A DNA stretch of 64,000 nt, taken from NCBI RefSeq assembly GCF_901709675.1, contig NC_051093.1, positions 7,431,553-7,495,552 of the forward strand, given 5' to 3'. Both the position numbers and the translations under genes were made by a program. This document shows, one piece after another, positions 1-9,400 of the stretch. The first letter of the stretch is position 1, and each line of letters starts with the position of its first letter. Under the pieces are notes generated by a model that was not told the DNA's origin, did no database searches, and saw nothing but the letters and a program-made list of their open reading frames with translations. The stretch is from Syngnathus acus (lineage: Eukaryota; Chordata; Actinopteri; Syngnathiformes; Syngnathidae).

Positions 1-17
1 GGTTTGAAGGGTCACAA

Positions 18-204
18 TAGTGATGTGCATTCCAGTTCTTTTAAGTGAACTGACTCTGTGGAATCAGTTCGTTCAAAAGATTCGTTCAAACGAATCGTCA
101 TATGAACTGAAAAAAGAACGAAGAGTAGGAAGTGATTCGTTCACTCTCGTTCACTGAAAAGATCCGTTCCTTTGAACGAATCGTTCACTCACGAGCCAAC
201 ACTA
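18..204. mobile_element. hAT-like non-autonomous MITE, 187 bp
   Basis: The element runs from TAGTGATG to CAACACTA, short imperfect terminal inverted repeats. It is bordered on both sides by the same 8-mer GGTCACAA (10-17 and 205-212), the target-site duplication length typical of hAT transposons. The interior repeats GTTCGTTCAAA/TTTGAACGAAC-type words in both orientations, so the transcript could fold back on itself. There is no coding capacity. The right duplication ends 4 bases before the rrp7a ATG, so the element sits in that gene's 5' leader or core promoter. It carries ATG triplets of its own (for example at 23-25, closing after about 45 codons). The superfamily call is an inference from target-site length and TIR; no library was searched. 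Confidence 0.8.
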
Positions 205-216
205 GGTCACAACAAG

Positions 217-1728
217 ATGGCACCGTCCAGGCGCAGCCATGCCAACGGCAAGGCTTGTATTATTCCTGGAGGATTTGCAGGTATTTAAACAGTACTTGTG
301 TCGTATAGCTTGTAGATTTCCTTAAATTACCAACGGAAGAACGCATCTTTGTCATTTCATTAATAAATGTATAGCTCAATAAAGTTATTTTTACTCAAAC
401 CTAGCGGGCCTATCCGCGGCGAGGGGTAACGCTGTAGATTTACGTTTAGTCGGTTATAATATGCCTTTCTCTCTTTTTTTGCAGTGTTGCCCTTGAAGTT
501 TAAAGCAGACATGAAATCTGAACACAAATTGTACGTGAAGGAGCACAAAGTTCGGTCAGAGACAGGTTCCCACCGACCACTCGACAGGACGTTGTTTGTC
601 CTCAACATACCGCCATATTGCTCCGAGGTACAATAACAATCACTATTCAATGAGAACTTCTTGAGTTTATAAGTAGATATGTGTGTGCGCAATTTAAATG
701 ACCTAAAAGCATTGGTGTTGTGTTTTTTTTTGGTCACTCAGAAAGTCGTCAAGGAATTGTTCTCACAATTTGGCTCTGTTAAATCCGTGGAGTTGGGTGA
801 TCACCCGGGCGCATTCCGCCAATCTGAACCGAAACTGTCCAAATTCTTCAAACCGGCTGAAAAACAGGTAGAGTAACTTTTTTTTTTTTTTTTTTTTTAG
901 TCATTTCTGTTCTGCAATGCCATTCTTCTCATGCCTTTCCTCTCTGTATTCAGAGTTTCAAAGTTGGTTACATCGTGTTCAATAGTCCCTCCAGTATTGC
1001 AGCAGCTAAATCGCACCCCTACAATGCGCCTTTGGTGGTCTGCTCAACAGGGCGTACAGTTAAAACTGGTATACAAAGTGAGTCAAGTTTCCACATTAAC
1101 AACACCATAATGAGTGTTTTGTTGTGCTTTAAATCCAGTTTGACTTGTGTATGGCTTTCCCAGAATGGATCCAACAGTGCAAAGATTCCATCGTTCAGCC
1201 GGACATCCTTCAAAATGTAGTCGATGAGTACATGAAGAATTTTGACAAGACGAAAGAAGAGGTACGTTGTATTAGCTTTGAATGTTTCAAGCGCATTGCA
1301 TGGTCTTAATGTATTTGTTTTCATTTGTACCAGGAAGCGGAGCGCCTGAAGGAGGAGGAGGAGAAACAAAAAGAGGATGAGGAGGGCTGGGTGAAAGTCA
1401 CCAGGGGGCAAAAGGGTAGTAAAGCGCGTCCCCACAGTGAGGCCGCCAACAAAAGGGCCCTGCAGAAGGAAATGAGGAAGAAGAAGAGGAAGGAGCTCTT
1501 GAACTTCTACTCTTGGCAGCATAAAAACACACAGAAAGAACGTAAGTTGGCTTCGTCCATTATTCGTCAGTCTCTGGGAGAATTTGAAACTTTTTTTTTG
1601 GTCTGTTCTGAAAATAAGGCATGTTGATGTTTTTGGTTTCAGATATTGCTGAACTCAGGAAAAAGTTCGAAGAGGACAAACAAAGAATAGCGCTCTTCAG
1701 GGCTCAAAGAAAGTTCAGACCGTATTAA
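217..1728 (+). CDS. rrp7a: Ribosomal RNA-processing protein 7 homolog A (Rrp7a), 282 aa
   Basis: Seven coding exons: 217-280, 485-627, 742-867, 954-1077, 1164-1261, 1334-1541, 1643-1728. All introns are GT-AG and phases close (849 nt with stop). The family is a small-subunit processome factor (yeast Rrp7/UtpC-CURI) acting in nucleolar 18S rRNA maturation. Recognisable parts are the RRM-like N-terminal half (KLYVKEHKVR, then RTLFVLNIPPYCSE at about 60-70, VKSVEL, GYIVF), a GIQKWI motif at about 150 retaining the Trp mutated in a human microcephaly family, an acidic/lysine-rich EEGWVKVTRG stretch, and the conserved C-terminal RRP7 block ELLNFYSWQH...RKKFEEDKQRI...RAQRKFRPY. Length matches human RRP7A (280 aa). 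The start is chosen because it is the only in-frame ATG of exon 1; it lies in a CAAGATGGC word typical of YY1-type initiator promoters. A MITE lies immediately upstream. The gene converges on the ZP gene. Confidence 0.95.
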
Positions 1729-1970
1729 AGCAACGCAACAACCGTTCACTGCGTTGTTTCTCACTTGGCAAATCTCTATAATCTGTATATAATTTACTTG
1801 AGCTTCGTCATGTATAACTTGTCATAGGTCCATGCCATAAAGGAAAGTTTGGATTTGTAATGTAGCTACTAATTTCTCCAAATATAAACTGATACTAAAA
1901 GCTGATGAGTGTAATGTAACAGATAAAGTAGTAAACCGGACCATTTCCTGAGGGCTACGTGAAATATTTA
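1729..1970. other. Convergent 3' gap between rrp7a and the ZP gene
   Basis: Only 242 bp separate the two stop codons, so both 3' UTRs must be short or overlap as antisense. For rrp7a only non-canonical poly(A) hexamers are visible (AATATA near 1880, GATAAA near 1922). There is no other coding signal. Confidence 0.6.
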
Positions 1971-1972
1971 TT
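1967..1972 (-). promoter_or_regulatory. Poly(A) signal overlapping the ZP gene stop codon
   Basis: On the minus strand AATAAA begins inside the terminal TAA codon (stop at 1971-1973). A used signal here would give a 3' UTR of only about 15-30 nt. Very short 3' UTRs are common in fish egg-envelope mRNAs. Whether it is used needs transcript ends. Confidence 0.6.
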
Positions 1973-4411
1973 ATGAGATCACATCTTCAACCTGAGCATC
2001 AGAAACTTGTGTTGCCCTTTGTTTGGGACACTTCCTGTTGCTTAGACACGATATCACCACCACCGCCAGCAGCAGCGTTGTCATCGCCCCCATGCCAGCA
2101 AGAACAAATACCGTGTCAGTATACACTGAGGAAGAGACAGCATCATAAACCATCAACGATCCAAATCTTCCTGACCAGTTGAGACATGAGCTGGACTTAC
2201 CACTGTTCTGCTGAACACACGGACCACTCTTAATTTTCGTGCTATTCTGACGCAGTAGCAAAGGGCCCAAAGAGACCAGCTGGGTGGGATGCATTTCAGA
2301 TGAAGCCTCTCTTCTGAGTCTCTCACCTTCAGATGCTGTGGGGGGGTAAGAACATTTTAGTTTGACCCTAAAGCCCTTCTCGCTCCCCCAGTCTTTGAAC
2401 CCCAACAATAATATACAGTACTCACAAATGATGGCACAGCGTTGTGTACAGTCCACATCCTGTGTGCAAATTTCCACCCAACAATAGAAGTATATCTGAG
2501 AAAAAAAAAAATAGACCCAAAAAGGAGTCAGGAAGCTGTTGGGGTTTTTTTCCCCCCCCCGCCCCAACTTACTTCTTCAACACTCAGCTGGCCTTTTTTA
2601 AAGAAGGCAAAAGTCTTGACGTCAAATCTTCGGACTTGGGAACGAGAATGCGTTTTACCCTGGTTGTCCACAGGGACTGAACCTCTGGAGTCATCCAGGT
2701 GGTTAGGACATCTATCCAGGCGGAGAAGATTAAGCTAGCAGCTCCAATTTGGCAATTCTGTTCATTCCTTACCCATCATAAAGAAGCGTCCACACAGAGT
2801 GTCGAGATGCCGGGTAGGCGAAGCAATCCCTTACATGCAGGGACAGTGTGCTGTCTGGCGTCGGTTGCGCAATAGAGATTTCCACGGAGATGGTTTCACG
2901 CAGTGGCAACGTCAGTGGAAGCTGGTCCTCGGGAATGAAACATGTGAAGGATGCATCTAGATGAACAAAAGGCTTTGTTGACTATCAAAGCTAAAAGGGA
3001 GTCTTTGCGTTTTATTACCTGTGGCAATTCTCATCTGCACGTTGATGGTTCCCAGACCAACCACAGGTGGCGGGTTGGTCACCTTGTTGAAGGAATGCAG
3101 ATACACTGCACGCTTTGCCGCCGATGCTTCATATTCACAGTCAACTTGGAGACTTGGAAAAAAGTAAATGGGTCAGTAAAGACGCTCATGTAGCAGAATG
3201 CCAATTGTGTGGGATGAATTACTTGAATGATGATTGGTTTGTCCTCCTAGGCTCGGGCAGCTCCTCCACCTCCAACTCATAGACGACAACATCTCCGTTG
3301 ACCTAAAGGCAGGTGGAGTAGCAGAATAATCACAGTAAGTGGTTATGTCATTGAGTTTTGATTGACAGATTCTGAATCAAGGAATCCGCACGACCTTTGC
3401 TTTAACCCCACAATCCATGACGTGAATCTTAAAGATGGAAACGTGTGGGGTGGCGATCACTGGGATGCATTGTGGCTGATTCTTGACTCGGAGTCTTCTT
3501 GGGCGCATGGGCAGGTCCATCGCGGTGGCTTCCACAGCAAACACAAAATGTCCATCCAGAGAACAGGCTGGAAGAATTGCCCAAATGAAAAACATTTGGT
3601 TCTTTATACACACACAATTTGTAAAAACTCACAATTGAGTCTATAGTAGCACGTTGCATCTGTAGAATTGTAGCAGCATCCATAATTGGCGCAGGAAGCC
3701 GGAGACACTCTTTGTTGTCCACATTTCACTTGGAGGTCTTTGTGGATCGCACACTCTCCATGGAATTCTGGAACAAATGTTTTTTAAGACACCTGTTGTT
3801 TGGAACAGTAATCTCTCAAGGTAACTCACTTTTTGGTGGGAGTGGGGGACTCCCCTTGGGTCTCCTTGTCAGAGGGCAGCTGATGTTGACATTGAACAGT
3901 CGATCATCTCCTCTCAGCTGCACTTGCAGTGGGATGACCATTTTGTTGTCCTGAGGGTTCAAAGGCATCACATTGAATATCATTTTGTGAATTGAACTAT
4001 TCAAATGTTCTTTTACCTTCAGTTGAGCATAGCAGCTGTCGTATGTGCTGATGAAAATGAGGCTCTGGTTGTTGTGCCTGGCCATTTTGACCCCACACAA
4101 GCTTTCAGACTTGGGCACTGTGAATGTTGCCCCCGTCTTGTCTGACATAAGAGCAAAGCGATTATAACTTTTAAGTGAGTATAGCGTAATAGTTGTCAAT
4201 TTGACGGTGCAGTCTCACCTTTTACGCGAATATTATCGATGACCTGCGAGCCAAATACAGCTTTTATTCCCCTCTGAGAGCAGCTGACTCTGGGCAAGGC
4301 AAGACTTTGCCTCCGAGTTGGCGTTGAGCCCTTTTCGATACACAGATGGAGTTGAATGTTGAAGGTCAAAACAATGGAAATCAAATAAAATGTTACAAAA
4401 TGACTATTCAT
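1971..4411 (-). CDS. Zona pellucida glycoprotein, ZP1/ZP4 (ZPB) type with trefoil domain and C-terminal membrane anchor, 562 aa
   Basis: Twelve coding exons, minus strand: 4411-4219, 4141-4017, 3950-3830, 3767-3633, 3567-3395, 3302-3223, 3152-3019, 2956-2773, 2711-2573, 2495-2426, 2335-2201, 2170-1971; phases close (1689 nt). It is an egg-coat (chorion) structural glycoprotein of the oocyte. Domains in order: signal peptide (about 1-24); cysteine-containing ZP-N-like region (about 25-145); trefoil/P domain (about 149-191; ECAIHKDLQVKCGQQR...CANYGCCYN); ZP module (about 192-450) with CSLDGHFVF, RDCFAYPASRHSVW, GCP and FDVKTFAFF...IYFYC; furin-type site RLRR at about 458-461; hydrophobic helix at about 517-540; basic NRKCPKQR tail. 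The trefoil places it with ZP1/ZP4 rather than ZP2/ZP3, but I cannot separate zp1 from zp4, so no symbol is given. Exon 5 uses a weak GTCGTG donor, yet the frame requires it. It diverges from wbp2nl. Confidence 0.93.
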
Positions 4412-5064
4412 CTCTTTGTAGTGTTAATACTTTGTCTTTCTTTAGCATGGCCCACATCTAACTAGGTGGATCGCTAGTTGAAGTAGACAGGTAGGTATCA
4501 TGTGACTATCCAATTAGGTCTAATTGGTTAGAAGCTGGAACCCGAGCAACCCTCCGTCAAAGGATTAATGACTCAAATCGGAGCCAATATTAAAATTATT
4601 GTTAAAAACGACCATGTATTTGATGAATATTTTGTCAGGAAAATATTTTATGAAAATAAAACATTTACAAACACATCTACATTCTTTTGAATTTGATCAA
4701 TTAGTTATATATATATAAAGTATATAGAATTAATAATTTACAATAATGTAACAATTTATAGTTAATTTCAATCAACTATTTTTAAATAACTACATTTAAA
4801 ATATCTATCTTACATCATTGCACAAAAATACTGTACGTATTTGCACAATCTTCTGTTCATTTTATAATCAAAATAACATTTTATTGCAGCCTTCAGGTTT
4901 AAGCAAGGACGTTTCAGAGACTCAGAAGCGCTTACCTTTATTTTGATTTTACAGGAAGTGACGTATGCCCAGGTGGTGTCGTGGCGTGACGTATGTGGCG
5001 TTTCTTGTCAGTGGAGCGCAAACAAACTCCACTAAACACCAGCGAGCGCAACAGCTACACGACC
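4412..5064. other. Divergent promoter region between the ZP gene and wbp2nl
   Basis: 653 bp separate the two start codons. The middle (about 4600-4880) is strongly AT-rich without coding potential. The wbp2nl-proximal 120 bp become GC-richer and hold ETS/CRE-like motifs, consistent with a housekeeping promoter. On the ZP side no TATA box stands out at a convincing distance. Confidence 0.6.
4954..4995 (+). promoter_or_regulatory. Paired ETS/CRE-like motifs upstream of wbp2nl
   Basis: GGAAGTGACGTATG (4954-4967) joins an ETS core GGAAGTG to a CRE-like TGACGTA. GTGACGTATG recurs at 4986-4995, about 70 bp before the wbp2nl ATG. This composite is common in TATA-less ubiquitous promoters. The function is inferred from motif and position only. 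Confidence 0.5.
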
Positions 5065-7733
5065 ATGGCGTTAAATAGAAATCACTCCCAAAATGGCGGA
5101 GTGATGATCAGCAATGGAGAAAGGTATGATAAACTTCCTTTTTTTTTATTTTTTTGCCAATGCGATTTGACGGAAAAATTAGCCTTGTTGGCTTGTTTAG
5201 TTCGTAACCAACATCAGCATCGTGGCCTAGTTTAGCTTTAGCACAACTAAGCTGACGCAGCTGTGCCGCTGGCTGTTTTCCACGTGATGTTTTAAAAATG
5301 GTTTTAAAACAGATTTGCCAAATTCGCGTACTATAGTGACGGTTCGGCTGTAGTTTAGCTCATTAAAGAATGGCGCGCTATAAGCTAACTTTCAAAACAG
5401 GAAGCCAGTATGTTGACATTATCGTGTCTTGTCGTCCACTTTACTGGCTATAATCGAATGTATCATAATTTTGAGATATTAATTTCGGAATGTGAGTAAT
5501 ATTTTTAGTCTGAAGTGACGTAGAATTTAATTACACCATACTTAGAGTTGTCTTTGGAAAGCTTTAGCTAAACAGTGGCAAATATAATAAGATAAATAAG
5601 GTAAGTTACGATACATATCGAGTTCTAACATGACCTACAAGTTTAAATTGTTTCATAATTAAGATATGTTAATAAATCTAGACAGAAATTATTTGAACAG
5701 CCATTAATCTGTTCCAGCCCTTCCCCAAAACACAGTTGTTTTGTAACACGTTTTCAATAACAACAAATGGCCTCACATTAAAATATAAATAGAAAGACAT
5801 AATCTGGTTTTATAAAGTGAAGTTACAATATATCTGCCTGTAAGGGGCGTGGCCTAGTGAGTGGCATTAGGAGCAGGAGTCAAGTTGTGTTTCATTATAT
5901 ATAAAAAAACGTTTTTGGACGTCTTCGGAAAAGTAGAAAAATATACCAGATTCAAAACAGGAATTGTCTGGTTCAGAATTTGTGTGTCTGACTGGCATTT
6001 GAAAGCACAAGAGTTGAAAAAAAACCCTGATTTTAATCTTTTTTCCTTCCTCGCCAGTGTATTAAGGGAATGTAAAAATGTGGAGCTGTCGTTCAGTGAT
6101 GTCAGCAGTAAATCGGACCTACTTAAGGGGACCAAGAAGGGCACTGTGTACCTCACACCATACAAGGTAATGCCGACATTACATACTATGAGCCATTTGC
6201 TGGTACTTTAGCTGTTCTTTCCATTATATAGTTGACCTTACTCTTATGTTTGTTTGTTTTTTAACCGCCCGCTGGCTTAGATGGTGTTTGTGTCCAGTAA
6301 CACAAAAGATTGCCTGGGTTCTGCCATGTTCCCCTATTATCTGATGAAGGGATGCAGCATCGAGCAGCCCGTGTTTGCTGCCAACTACATTAAAGGGACC
6401 GTGTCAGCTGAGCCGGGCGGTAGGTATCCTGTTTTAATTTTAGCGCTTTTTAGAAATAAAAAAAAAAAAAAATGCAATTTCTAAATATAAATCTAAAATG
6501 TTTGACTGTGTAAATTACCAGGTGGCTGGGAGGGTCAGGCTCATTTCAAGATGTCATTTCCCAGCGGAGGAGCCATCGAGCTCGGCCAGCATCTCTTCAA
6601 ACTGGCCACAAATGGTTTCTTCATGACTTTCCGTTCTTGCCGTTACCACAGCATACGGGTAAAAGCTGTTACAAAACACGTGTTACCACACTGTCTTACA
6701 GCTTCCCGTGGAGACCCGGCCCAGAATGGTGCTGCGTCATATCATGGCTACCCTTCTCCTGGAATGATGAACGGCTACGGCCCGCCTCCACCTGCCGCTC
6801 AAGGCTATCCTTTTGCGCCTGCTCCGCAGCAGAACGGCTTCTACCCGCAGCCGCCCCCTCCTCCTCCTGCTGCTCCTGGTAACATGGGCTACCCTTACCC
6901 AGCAGCTGCTCCAGGTGCTGTTTTTTTTTTTTCTCCCAAAATATGACCGATTACAAAAGCAAAAATGTCCTTGATTTTCTCTGTTAGGAATTAATACCTT
7001 ACATTCACTTTTTTGGGGTTGAGGTTTTTGCCTTTGCTGGATTTGCAACAGCTGTTTTGCCTCAAGGCATCTCAAGGTCTGTGACCTTATGTGTTGACAT
7101 GCATTCCAGGAATGTACCCATACCCAACCGGGTCTGACTACATGGCCCCACCTCCCCCGTATCCAGGGCCCCCTCCAAACTGGGCTGCACCCCCGCAAAA
7201 CTGGACAGCTCCACCACCTCCAGGTTTGAACCCCCCCTCTCTTGAGTTTTCCCTCTTCTGCTTCATTGCACCCGTCAGATGTGATCCATCTGGCCCAAAG
7301 TGAATCACTTTAAATCAGTCCACATAGAAAAAAAAAAAGCAACTCATGATCTCTCATGTGCTGTTATTTCATTCCCCCCCCCCCTCATTCATCTGCTGAG
7401 ATATCATGTGTTGGGCATCTGATTTTGCATGAAAGACTAAATCCTCAGGGACTTCATGTTGTGTATTGGTTCTTTGTCTTCCCTTTATGATTCATGTTTA
7501 TTTCAGGCCCAGGTAATGCCAAAGCTGCAGAAGCAGCAGGCAATGCGTACTACAATCCCAGCGATCCACACAATGTCTACATGCCCACGGTAACATACTT
7601 TTCATCTAGTAATGTTGAAGTAGTCATGTAACTTTATTTTGTATTAATACCATTTTATTTTATTTTATTGATAAAGGAGATGCCTCCTCCATATGCACCT
7701 TACCCAAACTCTCCTGAAAAGAAAAGCAACTGA
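5065..7733 (+). CDS. wbp2nl: WW domain-binding protein 2 family, N-terminal-like (postacrosomal sheath WW-binding) protein, 288 aa
   Basis: Eight coding exons: 5065-5123, 6058-6166, 6281-6419, 6522-6614, 6702-6914, 7110-7223, 7507-7589, 7677-7733; phases close (867 nt). The start is an ACCATGG Kozak match. The first half is a PH-GRAM-like domain ([44 protein letters not shown]). The second half is a Pro/Tyr/Gly-rich tail with PPxY motifs ([17 protein letters not shown]) that bind WW domains such as those of YAP and NEDD4-family ligases. The conserved block [22 protein letters not shown] is WBP2-like. Human WBP2 and WBP2NL are paralogues; NGES near the start, EQPVFAAN and linkage to rrp7a (both on human 22q13.2) favour wbp2nl, but the PPxY/YYNP tail is closer to human WBP2. 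Exon 4 uses a weak GTTTCT donor with an 87-bp intron. AAAATGGCGG at 5089-5098 is a YY1-like site. Confidence 0.92.
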
Positions 7734-8750
7734 GGCTCGGGTACGGACACTTCCTCCTTGTCTTCTGGTGGATCCCTGACCACGGTATATGGCATATTAC
7801 AAAAGACCGCATTTAATCTCTTACAATTCATTTTTGTGAAGTTATAACTTGCAACCCCCCCCCCCCCCCCTCCTCAGTCAAAAAGCCCTCTGTGGCTTTT
7901 TTGCTTAATATAATAATTGTTGTCATGTTCTAAACAGTAGTGTCTGAAGCTGAAAGGAGGCAGCGGGATGATGAATGTATTTTTTTTTTTTTTTTTTAAC
8001 GACCGAGCTGTACCACCACACACTTTCTTGGAGTTCATTCGTGTCGCTTTTAACAACCGAACTTATTATCAGTGTATTTCAGTGGTGTCATTTACAGTGT
8101 GTATTTCCTATACTGTTTTTGAATGGAGTGTTTATTCATATACAATAGCAGAAGTGGGTTGAATAGACTTTAGTCATGCATTGATGGCCGTCAATACTTC
8201 CTGATTCATCTTTTGCTAATAGCTTACGTACGATCAGCAACAACAATTGCGTTTTCTAGATAACCCAAATTGCCCCTTTTTTTTTGTATCCTTTGAAATG
8301 TACATTTTCATACAGTAAGTGTGCAATATTCCCGGGTGACAACGGCCGTAGTGGAAAATCAGGGCTCACCCGAGTGACGTTGTTCTCTTGGCCTCTCTTG
8401 CATTCATGTATGCAAAGGCAAGCTGAAACCTTCTTTGTAATTAGGCCAGTATGCGGTTACCAGGTTTCATCATTTAGAGAACAGCAGCGTTTTGCCTCCC
8501 GTCAAATCTCCTGAGGGCTAACCATTTTTTGTTGTTGTTGCTGATATTAACAGGTCTTTGCACACCCTTAACAAATATTATTAGTGTGGATTTGAAATTT
8601 GCTTTACTCATATAATGTCTATAAATGTTCTTTAACTGAAATCTATTAAATTTGTCATTTATTGATTCTAATATTTCCTTGAGCCTCGGCAGTTATTTTT
8701 TCAAGAGAATCACTTTAAAGCAAATCTGTTAAAAAAAAAAAAAAAAAAAA
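7734..8750 (+). other. wbp2nl 3' UTR / convergent intergenic region
   Basis: No coding signal. Poly-C (7855-7870) and poly-T (7979-7998) tracts are present. ATTAAA at 8645-8650 is a plausible wbp2nl poly(A) signal, followed by a genomic A-run at 8730-8750. The 3' end is approximate. Confidence 0.45.
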
Positions 8751-8783
8751 AGAAGCCTTGTAAATACGACTATTTCAACAATT

Positions 8784-9400
8784 TTTATTATTTTCCGACA
8801 GACAAGTTGAACCCTTACAGTTTTAACCACACAACAGATGTATCGCAGTAATATTTTTAGGGATGTAAATAAATATGAATAATGCACAACAACATGAAAA
8901 ATGGTTTGCAGTTTTAACTTCAAATTGCCATCGCGAATGATCACAAAACAAACGGCTAAAAATTTACGGCACCATTCACTCATTATAAACACAACTTTAT
9001 GGCTTAACGTCCACTTCATTTCCAGTTCCCAATTAAAGAATGGGAAATTGCTTGCTCTTACTACAACCTGAAAAAATACACAGAGCGTCATACAGCGCTC
9101 CCAATAGTCATCTCTAATTATACAACAAAAAAACGAGCTAATAATCTAATTTGGGACTAACAAATAATGCTACATTACTGCTAAGCAGAAGTGAGGTATG
9201 CATTTTTTTTTTTTTGACATTAGTCTTCCCTTTTGCTATGCACACAAATACACAAGTCACAGTACATCTTTTGATTCACAAACATACTACACTTGTTTCC
9301 TTTCGTGTAAAGAGAAGAACAATACTGAAGTGACATTACCGTCTGTTTTCCTCAGTTGAATGGAGTGTCAGTGAAGCGGTCAGAATGGGCGAGCGAGTTT
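8784..9400 (-). other. Probable hebp1 3' UTR with AATAAA signal
   Basis: Minus-strand AATAAA (complement of 8784-8789) lies about 610 bp beyond the hebp1 stop, with no good competing hexamer noticed nearer. The stretch has no coding features. The UTR extent is inferred. It ends close to the wbp2nl 3' end, making a tail-to-tail pair. Confidence 0.45.

Noticed and set aside
1019-1522. 167-codon minus-strand frame over rrp7a exons 4-6
   Set aside because: It is antisense to a fully supported rrp7a reading frame. Its Leu-rich composition is the mirror of the Glu/Lys-rich rrp7a segment.
4142-4160. Alternative acceptor (TTAAAAG) for ZP exon 2
   Set aside because: It puts exon 2 in the wrong frame and soon hits a stop. 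The TATGTCAG acceptor joins VK|DKTGATF in phase.
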